NCBI RefSeq assembly: GCF_003025555.1
Contig: NZ_PYMH01000020.1
Location: 1 to 64,000, forward strand
Direction of reading: 5' to 3'
Length of the DNA: 64,000 nucleotides
From: Photobacterium lutimaris
GTDB lineage: Bacteria > Pseudomonadota > Gammaproteobacteria > Enterobacterales > Vibrionaceae
In this document: piece after piece, positions 26,289 through 35,098 of the stretch
How the letters are laid out: each line of letters opens with the position of its first letter
Numbering within the stretch: position 1 is the first letter of the stretch
Position numbers and translations under genes: made by a program
Notes under the pieces: model-generated
Database searches by the model: none
Told to the model about the DNA's origin: nothing
What the model saw: only the letters and a program-made list of their open reading frames with translations

Positions 26289-27569
26289 ATGAAATCCAAT
26301 CAAGACCTGCACAATAAAAGACAACAAGTGATCGCCCAAGGCATGGGGGCGCTTTACCCTCTGTATGTGAAAAAGGCTCAAAATGCCATTGTTTGGGATA
26401 TCGAAGACAATCAGTACATCGATTTTGCTGCTGGTATCGCCGTCAATAACACTGGCCACTCTCACCCTAGGATCACCGAGGCGGTAAAAGCCCAACTTGA
26501 GCAATTCTCTCACACCTGCGCAATGGTGACGCCTTACGGCTCTTTTGTCGAACTGGCAGAAAAACTGACTCAACTCGCTCCCGGAGAATCCGAGAAAAAG
26601 GCAGTTTTTCTCACCACGGGTGCCGAAGCAGTTGAAAATGCCATTAAGATTGCTCGGGCTCATACCAAGCGAAGCGGGGTGATTGCATTCAAAGGTGGCT
26701 TTCACGGCCGCACCAATATGACGATGGGGTTAACGGGGAAAGTTGCACCTTATAAAGCCGGTTTTGGTCCATTCCCCAATGAAATCTACCACGCACCATA
26801 CCCAAATGCGTTCCATGGCATTTCCGTTGATGACAGCTTAAACGCGATTGAAGATCTCTTTAGCTGTGATATTGAGCCAAACCGTGTCGCCGCCATTATC
26901 TTTGAGCCCGTACAAGGTGAAGGTGGGTTCTATCAAGCTCCAGCCGAGTTTGCCCAACGTGTTCGAGCCTTATGTGATCAACACGGTATCGTATTAATAG
27001 CCGATGAAATACAAACTGGCTTTGCCCGCACCGGGAAATTGTTTGCAACGGAATACTTAGATATTGAGCCAGACTTAATGACGATGGCGAAGGGCATTGC
27101 TGGCGGCTTCCCTATCTCGGCCGTTGTCGGCAAGACCGCAATCATGGATGCAGCCCTACCCGGCGGTTTGGGCGGAACTTATGCCGGCTCTCCACTGGGT
27201 TGTGTCGCAGGATTGGAAGTACTGAAGATCATTGAAGAAGAGCAGCTTTGCCGCAAGGCACTGGATATTGGCGAAATTGTCTCCGCCAAACTAGCGACGA
27301 TTCGCTCCAAAGTCAGCAGCATTGGTGATGTACGTACGCTTGGTGCAATGATTGCCATTGAGTTTACAGACCCAACGTCAGGTAAGCCGCTACCCGAACT
27401 CACGAAAGCCGTTATCAGTAAGGCACAAGATGCTGGTCTTATCCTTCTATCATGCGGTGTTAAAGGTAACGTCATCAGGCTTCTTCCACCTCTGACCATA
27501 GAAACCGATGTATTGAATGAAGGACTGAATAAGCTTGAAGCGATCTTACTCGATTGCGCTAGCGAGTAA
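26289..27569 (+). CDS. gabT: 4-aminobutyrate transaminase
   Basis: PLP enzyme that transfers the amino group of GABA to 2-oxoglutarate, giving succinate semialdehyde for GabD. The 426 residues show the class III signature LIADEIQTGFARTGKLFATE and the PLP lysine in MTMAKGIAGGFPIS, plus GGLGGTYAGSPLGC. It is the last gene of the run that starts at puuD, and a strong terminator follows. Confidence 0.9.
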   Translation: MKSNQDLHNKRQQVIAQGMGALYPLYVKKAQNAIVWDIEDNQYIDFAAGIAVNNTGHSHPRITEAVKAQLEQFSHTCAMVTPYGSFVELAEKLTQLAPGESEKKAVFLTTGAEAVENAIKIARAHTKRSGVIAFKGGFHGRTNMTMGLTGKVAPYKAGFGPFPNEIYHAPYPNAFHGISVDDSLNAIEDLFSCDIEPNRVAAIIFEPVQGEGGFYQAPAEFAQRVRALCDQHGIVLIADEIQTGFARTGKLFATEYLDIEPDLMTMAKGIAGGFPISAVVGKTAIMDAALPGGLGGTYAGSPLGCVAGLEVLKIIEEEQLCRKALDIGEIVSAKLATIRSKVSSIGDVRTLGAMIAIEFTDPTSGKPLPELTKAVISKAQDAGLILLSCGVKGNVIRLLPPLTIETDVLNEGLNKLEAILLDCASE

Positions 27570-27600
27570 GCTATACCTTAACCCAGAGCGAATAAGAACG

Positions 27601-27650
27601 AAACACCGGATGCCCTTGACCAAAAAGGCATCACGGTGTTTCGCTTTTTT
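27601..27650 (+). terminator. Terminator after gabT
   Basis: An imperfect long stem pairs AAACACCGGATGCC with GGCATCACGGTGTTT around a CTTGACCAAAAA loop and is followed by a run of six T at 27645-27650. Confidence 0.85.
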
Positions 27651-27653
27651 CAT

Positions 27654-28316
27654 TTATCGCTGCGGCTGACGGTATGTCACATAGCGTGACTTAACCATCC
27701 GGTACACCAAGCCAACAATCGCCGATATCATCAAGGTGAAACTTAACATTACCAAACCTTTGGTCAGGATCTGCTGGTATTCACTTAGCATCGGGCTAAG
27801 CATCACCCACTTACCAACAAGCAACAAAATCAGACACCAGATCAACGAACTCATGGTGCTAATCAGTACCATACGCCAGGCACTCAGCTTGGCGATACCC
27901 ATCAGCATAGGGGTTAACACCCTAACAAAAGGCACAAAACGCGAAATAAACAGTGACAGGAAACCATACTTGTTCAGCAGTCGCCGTGCTTTCGGCAAAG
28001 ATTCCTGCGGTAACATGCGTTCAAGCCAATTAACAAAGCCGGTTCGGTGTAGCACTCGCCCCTGAAGATAGCCGATAAACCCGCCCAACGTAGCCGCAAA
28101 ACACAGTGCCGCTACCGTGGTAGGAAAATCTAAAATCCCGAGCCCTATCATGCCACCGGCAAACAATACCAGCCCATCACCGGGTAATGGCAAAAACACG
28201 AAGCTCGATTCTAAAAGCAAGATCACCGTCAGTAACAACAGAAACCATTGCAATGAACTCACTTGCTGTAGAGTTTCAAAATCATGATGCCATATAGCCA
28301 ATAACATCTCTTGCAT
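27654..28316 (-). CDS. DedA-family membrane protein
   Basis: Inner-membrane protein of the DedA (SNARE-associated/VTT) family, whose members act in lipid carrier recycling and membrane homeostasis. The 220 residues have several hydrophobic helices, an LPLPGDGLVLFAGG entry loop, and the conserved FISRFVPFVRVLTPMLMG block with essential basic residues. It faces gabT tail to tail, so it is not part of the putrescine unit. Which DedA paralogue this is cannot be told. Confidence 0.8.
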   Translation of the reverse strand: MQEMLLAIWHHDFETLQQVSSLQWFLLLLTVILLLESSFVFLPLPGDGLVLFAGGMIGLGILDFPTTVAALCFAATLGGFIGYLQGRVLHRTGFVNWLERMLPQESLPKARRLLNKYGFLSLFISRFVPFVRVLTPMLMGIAKLSAWRMVLISTMSSLIWCLILLLVGKWVMLSPMLSEYQQILTKGLVMLSFTLMISAIVGLVYRMVKSRYVTYRQPQR

Positions 28317-28384
28317 ATATTACTCCAAACGTAACTACCGGCACTTCCGGCGTTCTTGACTGCCATATTGACAGCAGATACCCA

Positions 28385-28642
28385 TTAATTATTTATTTCG
28401 CCACCGCGAACGTTTCCAAACATCAAATCCACTAACATTCGAGAAGCTAAATTCCCTTCCTGATTAACTTTCATCTCATTCAACCTATGTTCGATGTACT
28501 CATTCACCTTCAGTGAAGAATGTATGATGGGTGAACTCGGCCTGCTAACTACAACCAGCAGCAACGCAATCAGAATTAACACGATAGATCTCCAGTTGGA
28601 GATAACTCTTTTAACTCGTTGAGAAGGACATGTACCGTCCAT
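28385..28642 (-). CDS. Small single-span membrane protein (85 aa)
   Basis: I do not recognise this protein. After a basic N-terminus (SQRVKRVISNWR) there is one hydrophobic helix (SIVLILIALLLVVVS), then a polar C-terminal part that would be periplasmic, ending in GGEINN. The frame is open to 28732, but the segment before 28642 looks non-coding. AAGGG lies 7 nt before the ATG at 28642. It is in the same direction as the secreted protein gene at 28768 and DedA. Confidence 0.55.
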   Translation of the reverse strand: MDGTCPSQRVKRVISNWRSIVLILIALLLVVVSRPSSPIIHSSLKVNEYIEHRLNEMKVNQEGNLASRMLVDLMFGNVRGGEINN

Positions 28643-28767
28643 CGCATAACCCTTATTTAGAGAACCCCTATTTACAGGCGCTCTTTTATACAAGAGGCAG
28701 TGGTGATCAATCACGATCATCCACAGATACACTTTGTTAACTTAAATAAGATAGGGAACTAAGCGGA

Positions 28768-29241
28768 TTAACCGAAGCGGTGGCTATAGAGTAAATTGCC
28801 CTCTTTCCAACCGGAAAGACGGTGGTGGCTTGAGGTAATTTCACTGATCCAGTGAGATTGGAATGGAGGTAGCACCGAAGGAGTCAGTGCCATCATCATT
28901 AGGGATGGAGGGGCTAGCTCAGTCACCAATACATAATCAGGAGAGATCCCCATACTGGCACACTGATCCACGCTTTTCAGACGACGAAGTGCGTTGAAAA
29001 TATAAGACCCACGCTTCTCGTCAAAGACTGAGCGATCATCATCTTGGGTAATGATTGTCACTTCCGAGGGGGGCACTTGCCAACTGATCTCGGCCAATCC
29101 GATTAAGCCAGTCGCTGGCTGGACAGAAGTGGCTGGACAAAACAGGGCGTCATTGAACGACTCGATATGCTGCGCCATCGCGGTGTTTACACACAACGAT
29201 AATACGAACAGACATATTGTGTAGAGACGCTTAATCAACAT
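28768..29241 (-). CDS. Hypothetical secreted protein (157 aa)
   Basis: Not recognised. The N-terminus is a clear signal peptide (MLIKRLYTICLFVLSLCVNTAMA, cleavage before QHIE). The mature part has two cysteines (near 35 and 93) that could form a disulfide, and no obvious enzyme motif. It is probably periplasmic. It stands between the FAD oxidoreductase gene and the small membrane protein, with gaps over 100 bp on both sides. Confidence 0.65.
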   Translation of the reverse strand: MLIKRLYTICLFVLSLCVNTAMAQHIESFNDALFCPATSVQPATGLIGLAEISWQVPPSEVTIITQDDDRSVFDEKRGSYIFNALRRLKSVDQCASMGISPDYVLVTELAPPSLMMMALTPSVLPPFQSHWISEITSSHHRLSGWKEGNLLYSHRFG

Positions 29242-29367
29242 ACAACCTACCCAAGGTAATTACTCGTGACATTATAAGCTGCCCAATGAAACTGAAAAGC
29301 AATTAATAGCAGGTTGTGTTACAAGTTATGTCACCTAATGAGAATAACCTCGTTTAATTCTGACTCA

Positions 29368-30780
29368 TCAACCCTTATCCGCCTTACCTGCGGCATCGGC
29401 AAACTTGGCCAACTGCTTATCAACCCATGCTGGCTTTTGTTCGGCATCTTCAGCCGCTTCTTTGCGACGGATCGCATTACGCACTATCATTGCACCGGTC
29501 CAGCGGATCGGCTCAGGTGGGAAGTAACCTTTCGGGCCTGATACCAAGCCGCATTCAGTCCACTTATTTTGCTGCTCTTGCACCATGGACGAGAGGATTT
29601 TACCGCCTATCCAAGTTTGTGCGACACCATTGCCCGAATAACCCAAACCATAAACAATGTCTTTATTCTGCTTGAGCTGACCGAAAAATGGCATACCGGT
29701 TACCGAACGATCTGATGCCCCCGTCCATGTCGCTGCGAATGATTGCTCAGCCAGTGATGGGAAAAAGCGATTAAAAGCACTTCGCAGCAATGATTGATAG
29801 CGGCTTGGCTGATCAAATACCTTGCTGATGCGGTTAGCAAACGAGAAATAGTTGCCGCCTTTACCCAGCATCAACCGTCCATCCGGGGTCGAGCGGTAGT
29901 AATGAACAAACGTTCGCGAATCAACAATCGTCTTACCGTCTTTCAGCCCCATTTCATCTAGCTTCTCTGGGATCGGCTTGGTGATAGCCATATCAGACGA
30001 AACCAGTACCACACTACGCTTGAATTCAGGAAACTGTTCTAGCATCCAGGCATTGAGGGCCAATACTACTTTTTTAGCAAAGATATCCGCTTGTGGTGTC
30101 GTGATGGTAATTGGAACTTCAGTGTTGATATCCTCCATTGGGGTATTTTCATACACCTTTACCCCTAAACTTTCTGCGACACGTTTCAGTCCTCGAGCCA
30201 ACATCGCAGGCTGGACACTGGCTGCCGCCGGTGAGTAGTACCCTTCACTGTGGATTTTTGATCCTGCATCTAATTGGACTTTATCTTTTTCCCACGCTTG
30301 CCAGCTATTGATATCCTGCTTGTTCAGTGCGTGTAAGACACCTACCATCGAGCCCTCTTGGGCAGTGTTCGTCGCAGTATACAAAGTGCCATGGCGACGC
30401 AGCTGGGCATCGATATCGTGCTCATTGCAGAACGCTTCGATTTCATAAATCGCTTGCTCTGAGGCCGAGACCAGTTGAGCGGCCTTCTCTTCGCCATAAA
30501 GTTTTTTCATCGACAGATATTTGGTCGACCATGTCAACATGCAGCCACCGTTTCGACCCGATGCACCGCTGCCGCACAATCCCTTATCGATCACAACAAT
30601 ATCCAAATCTGGCTGCGTTTGCTTCAAATTAATCGCCGTCCACAAACCAGTGTAACCGCCGCCGACAATACAGACGTCGGTTTGGATATCATTCTTTAAT
30701 ACATGGGGTTGGGCTAAAACTTCAATGCCCATCGCCTGAGCAAACCAATATGGTTGGAAGTTATCATTGTCCTTGAGCAT
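29368..30780 (-). CDS. FAD-dependent amine oxidoreductase, candidate member of the AEP regulon
   Basis: DAO-family flavoenzyme of 470 residues. The FAD-binding motif is CIVGGGYTGLWTAINLKQTQPDLDIVVID, followed by CGSGASGRNGGCMLTWSTK; the C-terminal contact region is YGLGYSGNGVAQTWIGGK. Substrate is not evident from sequence alone. A perfect copy of the palindrome found three times in the AEP cluster lies 15 bp upstream of the start (30796-30809). FAD oxidoreductases of this type recur in phosphonate clusters, where members (PbfC/PbfD) oxidise AEP or N-methyl-AEP to phosphonoacetaldehyde. I therefore propose a phosphonate amine substrate. A polyamine or amino acid oxidase is the alternative. 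Confidence 0.7.
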   Translation of the reverse strand: MLKDNDNFQPYWFAQAMGIEVLAQPHVLKNDIQTDVCIVGGGYTGLWTAINLKQTQPDLDIVVIDKGLCGSGASGRNGGCMLTWSTKYLSMKKLYGEEKAAQLVSASEQAIYEIEAFCNEHDIDAQLRRHGTLYTATNTAQEGSMVGVLHALNKQDINSWQAWEKDKVQLDAGSKIHSEGYYSPAAASVQPAMLARGLKRVAESLGVKVYENTPMEDINTEVPITITTPQADIFAKKVVLALNAWMLEQFPEFKRSVVLVSSDMAITKPIPEKLDEMGLKDGKTIVDSRTFVHYYRSTPDGRLMLGKGGNYFSFANRISKVFDQPSRYQSLLRSAFNRFFPSLAEQSFAATWTGASDRSVTGMPFFGQLKQNKDIVYGLGYSGNGVAQTWIGGKILSSMVQEQQNKWTECGLVSGPKGYFPPEPIRWTGAMIVRNAIRRKEAAEDAEQKPAWVDKQLAKFADAAGKADKG

Positions 30781-30795
30781 TATTCACCACCTATC

Positions 30796-30809
30796 TTGGT
30801 ATAGACCAA
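30796..30809 (-). promoter_or_regulatory. Candidate PhnR operator at the FAD oxidoreductase gene
   Basis: TTGGTATAGACCAA is palindromic apart from its centre and differs by one base from the copy at 11544. It lies 15 bp before the start codon of the oxidoreductase gene, about 15 kb from phnR. Confidence 0.65.
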
Positions 30810-30994
30810 ACTGACAAGGATAAATTAACGCGCATCTATGAAAGCTTTATGACAAAGAAAGTAAATATCCAAGTTACTTCAAATAGCCAGATACAGAGCA
30901 ACTTGAAGCCACTTCGAGATAATAAATTTACTTTTTATGTATTCGGCGTAAATTATCACTAGCGCATTGTGAAATTTGCTTTTAGAATGCGCCT

Positions 30995-31109
30995 GCTTTG
31001 GGGAGTAGTCACCAATTGTTCGTCTGTCGTCATCTCGAAGTCTTAGACTTCCGGCAGCCGAGGGTGGATTTGTAGCACCAGCCCTACACCATCCTGACGA
31101 GACCAACGC
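30995..31109 (+). ncRNA. yybP-ykoY manganese riboswitch in the alx leader
   Basis: The alx leader contains the family hallmark GGGGAGTAG (31000-31008). A closing helix can form between GCTTTGG (30995-31001) and CCAACGC (31103-31109, six of seven pairs), and an internal hairpin GAAGTCTTAGACTTC lies at about 31037-31051. This arrangement upstream of a TerC/Alx gene matches the yybP-ykoY class, which binds Mn2+. The expression platform follows at 31182-31240. The exact aptamer fold would need a covariance model. Confidence 0.8.
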
Positions 31110-31181
31110 CATTAATCATGCACATCCGTGCAGGGTTATCTTTATTTGCCTATGGGTAAATAAGTAGCCCATGACATTAAT

Positions 31182-31240
31182 GCGCGAAAGGTCTGGTCTC
31201 TCCTGATCCTGCCCTTTCGCGCACTCGATCGTGAAAGGAG
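31182..31240 (+). promoter_or_regulatory. Mutually exclusive hairpins controlling the alx ribosome site
   Basis: The strand 31213-31222 (CCTTTCGCGC) can pair perfectly with GCGCGAAAGG at 31182-31191. Its first nine bases can instead pair with CGTGAAAGG at 31230-31238, which covers the Shine-Dalgarno GAAAGGAG (31233-31240). The first fold frees the ribosome site and the second hides it. This is a translational switch by design, presumably set by the upstream aptamer. Confidence 0.65.
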
Positions 31241-31246
31241 TAAACT

Positions 31247-32194
31247 ATGAGCCTTTTGAGCTATGAAGGGTTCGCTGTTCTAACCATCTTTATGTTGGCG
31301 CTGGACTTGTATCAAACCCGCGGCGGTAAAATCACCATCAAAAAAGCAGCTCTGTGGAGTGTGTTTTGGGTAATGTTGGCTTTGGCCTTCAATGTGGTTA
31401 TCTACCTGTACTGGCCTTTGATGGCACCAGAAAGCAGCTATACCAACAGTGAAGCAGCAACAGCCTTCTTAACCGGTTACTTGCTCGAAAAATCCTTGAG
31501 TGTCGACAACCTGTTTGTCTTCGCATTGATTTTCAGCCAATTTGCCGTGCCTGAAGCGATTCGTCCTAGAGTGTTGATGCTGGGTGTTGTTGGTGCGTTG
31601 ATCCTGCGCGCTATCATGATCGCAGTAGGTGCAGAATTACTTACCCAGTTCCACTGGATATTGTATCTGTTTGCGGCATTCTTGCTGTATACCGGTTACA
31701 AGTTGTGGCGCGAAGACGAAGAAGAACAAGAAGACTTTTCCCAGTCGCTACCCGTGCGCATGGTGAAAAAATGCTTCCGAGTCTCTGATGAATACAGAGA
31801 TCACAAGTTCTTCGTTAAAGACAATAAAGGTTGGATTGCGACGCCGTTGTTGATTGTGATCGCGGTGATCGCCTTGACCGATGTCATGTTTGCTCTTGAT
31901 TCGATTCCTGCAATCTTCGCGGTAACCAAAGAGCCGTTCCTGGTCATGACAGCTAACGTGTTCGCCCTGCTCGGCCTGCGCTCACTGTACTTCGTACTGG
32001 AAGGCATGTTGACCCGGTTCTGCTACCTACGTCCGGCACTGGCTTTCATCTTGAGCTTTATCGGTATCAAGATGCTGCTTATGGAAACCAGTTATGCCAT
32101 TCCAACACCTGTTTCCCTGGGTGTGATTGTGTTGTCCATCAGCACGGCGATTATCGGCTCACTATGGAAGACCCGAGAGCTGAAAGTATCATAA
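31247..32194 (+). CDS. alx: TerC-family manganese exporter Alx
   Basis: Inner-membrane protein, 315 residues, with 8-9 hydrophobic helices. The TerC signature is clear: LEKSLSVDNLFVFALIF near 85-102 and ALTDVMFALDSIPAIFAVT near 206-225, whose acidic residues bind metal. E. coli Alx exports Mn2+ under a yybP-ykoY riboswitch, and the leader here has the same class of element. Start at 31247 with GAAAGGAG 6 nt upstream. Single gene with a bidirectional terminator after it. Confidence 0.9.
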   Translation: MSLLSYEGFAVLTIFMLALDLYQTRGGKITIKKAALWSVFWVMLALAFNVVIYLYWPLMAPESSYTNSEAATAFLTGYLLEKSLSVDNLFVFALIFSQFAVPEAIRPRVLMLGVVGALILRAIMIAVGAELLTQFHWILYLFAAFLLYTGYKLWREDEEEQEDFSQSLPVRMVKKCFRVSDEYRDHKFFVKDNKGWIATPLLIVIAVIALTDVMFALDSIPAIFAVTKEPFLVMTANVFALLGLRSLYFVLEGMLTRFCYLRPALAFILSFIGIKMLLMETSYAIPTPVSLGVIVLSISTAIIGSLWKTRELKVS

Positions 32195-32240
32195 CCGCTT
32201 AACTATCCTGCCTATCTCAAGGTTTGATAGCCAAATAGAT

Positions 32241-32271
32241 AAAGCCGCTCGTGAAAACACGGGCGGCTTTT
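32241..32271. terminator. Bidirectional terminator, alx / amidohydrolase
   Basis: A 13-bp stem (32241-32253 with 32258-32270, one G-T pair) with an AAAA loop has A-run and T-run flanks. It lies between convergent genes. Confidence 0.85.
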
Positions 32272-32291
32272 GCTTTATAGGGGCCCTACCT

Positions 32292-33569
32292 TTATAAAGA
32301 CTCGCGGGTATCTTTGTAGATCGTCCCGCCCTTCATCACCACTTTGATGTTGTCAGGGTTGGCCAGAATATCCAGATCTGCAACAGGATTACCCTTCACA
32401 AATAGCATATCGGCAAAGGCCCCTGAACACAGTACCCCCAGCTTTGCTTCTGGATACGGATCCAACAGCCCGGACAATTTCAACAATTCTCCAGTATCCG
32501 AGGTGGCTTGCTTGATCCCTCTGAACGAACCGAAATATTTCTTACGGGCCGAGAACTCCATGTTCTGTTTGGCATGCACCTCTGGCGTTCCTACCAAGTC
32601 CGTACCGAAGGCACACTTCAAGCCGTACTTGTCGACTAACTCAGCCTGCTTGAGCAAGCCTTTACCGACACGTTCGGTCTTCTGGTACAAGATTTCGCTG
32701 CCAAGCGGGATCTGTCGGTTTGCAATTAGCTCTGCCGTCGCATATTGCGGTACCACCCAAATATCTTTATCGAGGCACATACTGGCAACTTCATCATCCA
32801 TAAACGTGGCGTGCTCCAACGACTTCACCCCTTCCTCAATCGCGATTTTCATTGCCGGCTGAGCATGGATATGACTACAGACATACGACCCGTAATTTGT
32901 CACGGTTTCAACGATGGCTCGCAGTTCATCACGGGTGTATTGGATCGTATCCAGTGGGTCGAACAATGACGAAGCGCCGCCCCCGCCGAAGACCTTGATT
33001 TGCGATGCACCTTTGAATATTTGATCACGGGTGCGCTTCAAGCACTCTGGCACACCATCAGCCAGAATCAGATGCCCCTGGCGCATAAAGCTGGAATCTT
33101 CGATGCCGCGATTGAAGTTTGAACGCTGCGCACGGTTCTGGCGATAGTCCGCATGACCACAAGTTTGCGAGATCCCCGCATAACTCGGGTAAATCCTTGG
33201 CCCCGGCACAAAACCATTGTCGATGCTTTGCTTAAGGCCATAACAGTTACTGCCAACATCACGCACCGAGGTAAAACCGCGCTCCAGCATCTCCTTGGCA
33301 ATCACTGTCGAACGGACAGCCACTTCTTCCTGCGTCATCAGATCAATCTTGTCGAAGCTATCAGACAGTGCGATATGGGTATGGGCATCTATCAGCCCCG
33401 GTATGACCGTATAGCCCGTCGCATCGACCGTCTGATCAACCTCTTCAAGTACGGCTTCGTATTGGTAGATTTTAGCAATGACCCCATCTTCCACCAACAG
33501 GCTGCATTCATGGCGTAACGCTTCATTCTCCCCGTCAAACAAGGAAGCATTTTTAACTAATACTTTCAT
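32292..33569 (-). CDS. Metal-dependent amidohydrolase family protein
   Basis: Hydrolase of the imidazolonepropionase/Xaa-Pro dipeptidase branch of the amidohydrolase superfamily. The metal site is complete: H63 and H65 (IDAHTHIAL), K192 (QIKVFGGGGAS), H233/H235 (CSHIHAQP), H253 (LEHATF) and D324 (FGTDLVG). The 425-residue cytoplasmic protein has no signal peptide. It follows the PLP decarboxylase gene by 47 bp on the same strand, so the two probably act on one compound, perhaps an acylated or cyclic amino acid derivative. The substrate is not deducible. Confidence 0.75.
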   Translation of the reverse strand: MKVLVKNASLFDGENEALRHECSLLVEDGVIAKIYQYEAVLEEVDQTVDATGYTVIPGLIDAHTHIALSDSFDKIDLMTQEEVAVRSTVIAKEMLERGFTSVRDVGSNCYGLKQSIDNGFVPGPRIYPSYAGISQTCGHADYRQNRAQRSNFNRGIEDSSFMRQGHLILADGVPECLKRTRDQIFKGASQIKVFGGGGASSLFDPLDTIQYTRDELRAIVETVTNYGSYVCSHIHAQPAMKIAIEEGVKSLEHATFMDDEVASMCLDKDIWVVPQYATAELIANRQIPLGSEILYQKTERVGKGLLKQAELVDKYGLKCAFGTDLVGTPEVHAKQNMEFSARKKYFGSFRGIKQATSDTGELLKLSGLLDPYPEAKLGVLCSGAFADMLFVKGNPVADLDILANPDNIKVVMKGGTIYKDTRESL

Positions 33570-33616
33570 CTCTTTTCCACCTTAAGCTCTTAAAAACCAC
33601 AACCCAGAAACGTTAT

Positions 33617-35098
33617 TCAGCACTCAGCATGCTCTAATACCCCAGCGTGTTTTTGCTTGGTACTCTTTTCGAAAAGCGCACGCTCAATATCAAAAGCGGC
33701 GATAATTTTCTCTGCCGAAAGGTCAATATCCTGCTCGTTGGTATGGCAGCTCAACACCGAGAACAACATGGTCTTCAGCCCTTTGTAGCCAGATGTGGAC
33801 GGATAACAGAAACCTTCCTGCTGCAAGCGGTGTACCACGCGCTCGGTGAGCTGGTTGCGCTGTTCGTCGTTGCCCGTTCCGAATTGGGCTGAGAAGCGGT
33901 TAGAGACCACATCATTCAGAATGGTGATCCCCTCGACGGCACGTAACTTATCGGCCATGCGCTGGGCAAGCTCACAGCAATTATCAAGATGTTGTTCAAT
34001 GCCTGATTTACCCAGTGCTTTAATTGCCGCATACACCGGTACCCCGCGGGCACGACGAGAAGCGGAAATACCAAAGTTGATCGCATTGCGATCCGGTTTG
34101 GCCATCGCGTCATTGAGGTAGTCCCCCATGTTGCTGCCGCCCATGGCACAGGCCAACGCCGATGCATCCTTTACAATGACCAGACCGCAGTCATAAGGCA
34201 TGTTGAACCACTTGTGACCGTCGGTATCGATGGAGTCTACTCGCTCAATACCCTTAACCAGGTATTTCTGCTTGTCACTTACTGCCGCCCACAGCCCAAT
34301 AGCACCGTCCACATGCAGCCATGCATTTGGATGACTCTCAACAGCATCAGCCAGTGCATCAAACGGGTCGAAGGCACCAGAGTCGATACATCCGGCTTGC
34401 GCACAAACAAGCGTTGGCCCTTCGCAACGAGACAGGACTTCTGGGATATGATCCTCAATGATCCGGAGGTTATCGTCAGTCGGAATAGTATGGATATCTT
34501 CAAGGCCAATGCCGATCATCGACAGAGCACGCTTAATGGTAGAGTGAATTTGATCACTCACGACAACATTAATACGTGGCGCACCGTACAGACCTTGCTT
34601 GGCGACATCCCAACCAGCACGCTGAAGCAGTGTATTGCGCGCAGTGATCAATGCAGTATAAATTGCTTCCTGAGCACCAGATGTAAAACCAAGGCCGGCC
34701 TGCTGAGACAAACCGAGTAGCTCCAGCACCCACTCAGCCGCCGTTTCTTCAACAATCGCCATCGAAGGGCTAGATACATAGTAAGGAACATTTTGATCCC
34801 AAGCACTCACAAGCCAGTCGGCTGCCATGGACACAGGGAACGAGCTACCAATGGCATAGCCAAAGAATCGCGGGCCACCAGAGCCAATCAAACCTTGCTC
34901 AACATTAACCGCTAACTGGTTAAGCACGGTATCAGGGCAGCTAGGCGACATCGGCAAGTCTCCTCCAATGGCCTGGCGCAGTACATCGGATGTCACATGC
35001 TTATCAACAGGACGCTCTGGCAACGATTCCAGGTAATTCACGGCGTGGTCTAGAGATTGGTTAAGTAGCTGACGGTACTGGTTAAACTGATGAGACAT
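33617..35098 (-). CDS. Group II PLP-dependent amino acid decarboxylase
   Basis: Decarboxylase of the glutamate/aromatic amino acid/2,4-diaminobutyrate group. The 493 residues contain the stacking histidine H185 (SDQIHSTIKRAL), D264 (LHVDGAIGLW) and the PLP lysine K296 (DTDGHKWFNMPYDCG). The N-terminal GSGGPRFFGYAIGSSFP region resembles the aromatic decarboxylase branch. The start ATG is at 35098. The downstream amidohydrolase is probably in the same operon. Substrate unknown; tryptophan, tyrosine or another amino acid is possible. Confidence 0.8.
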   Translation of the reverse strand: MSHQFNQYRQLLNQSLDHAVNYLESLPERPVDKHVTSDVLRQAIGGDLPMSPSCPDTVLNQLAVNVEQGLIGSGGPRFFGYAIGSSFPVSMAADWLVSAWDQNVPYYVSSPSMAIVEETAAEWVLELLGLSQQAGLGFTSGAQEAIYTALITARNTLLQRAGWDVAKQGLYGAPRINVVVSDQIHSTIKRALSMIGIGLEDIHTIPTDDNLRIIEDHIPEVLSRCEGPTLVCAQAGCIDSGAFDPFDALADAVESHPNAWLHVDGAIGLWAAVSDKQKYLVKGIERVDSIDTDGHKWFNMPYDCGLVIVKDASALACAMGGSNMGDYLNDAMAKPDRNAINFGISASRRARGVPVYAAIKALGKSGIEQHLDNCCELAQRMADKLRAVEGITILNDVVSNRFSAQFGTGNDEQRNQLTERVVHRLQQEGFCYPSTSGYKGLKTMLFSVLSCHTNEQDIDLSAEKIIAAFDIERALFEKSTKQKHAGVLEHAEC

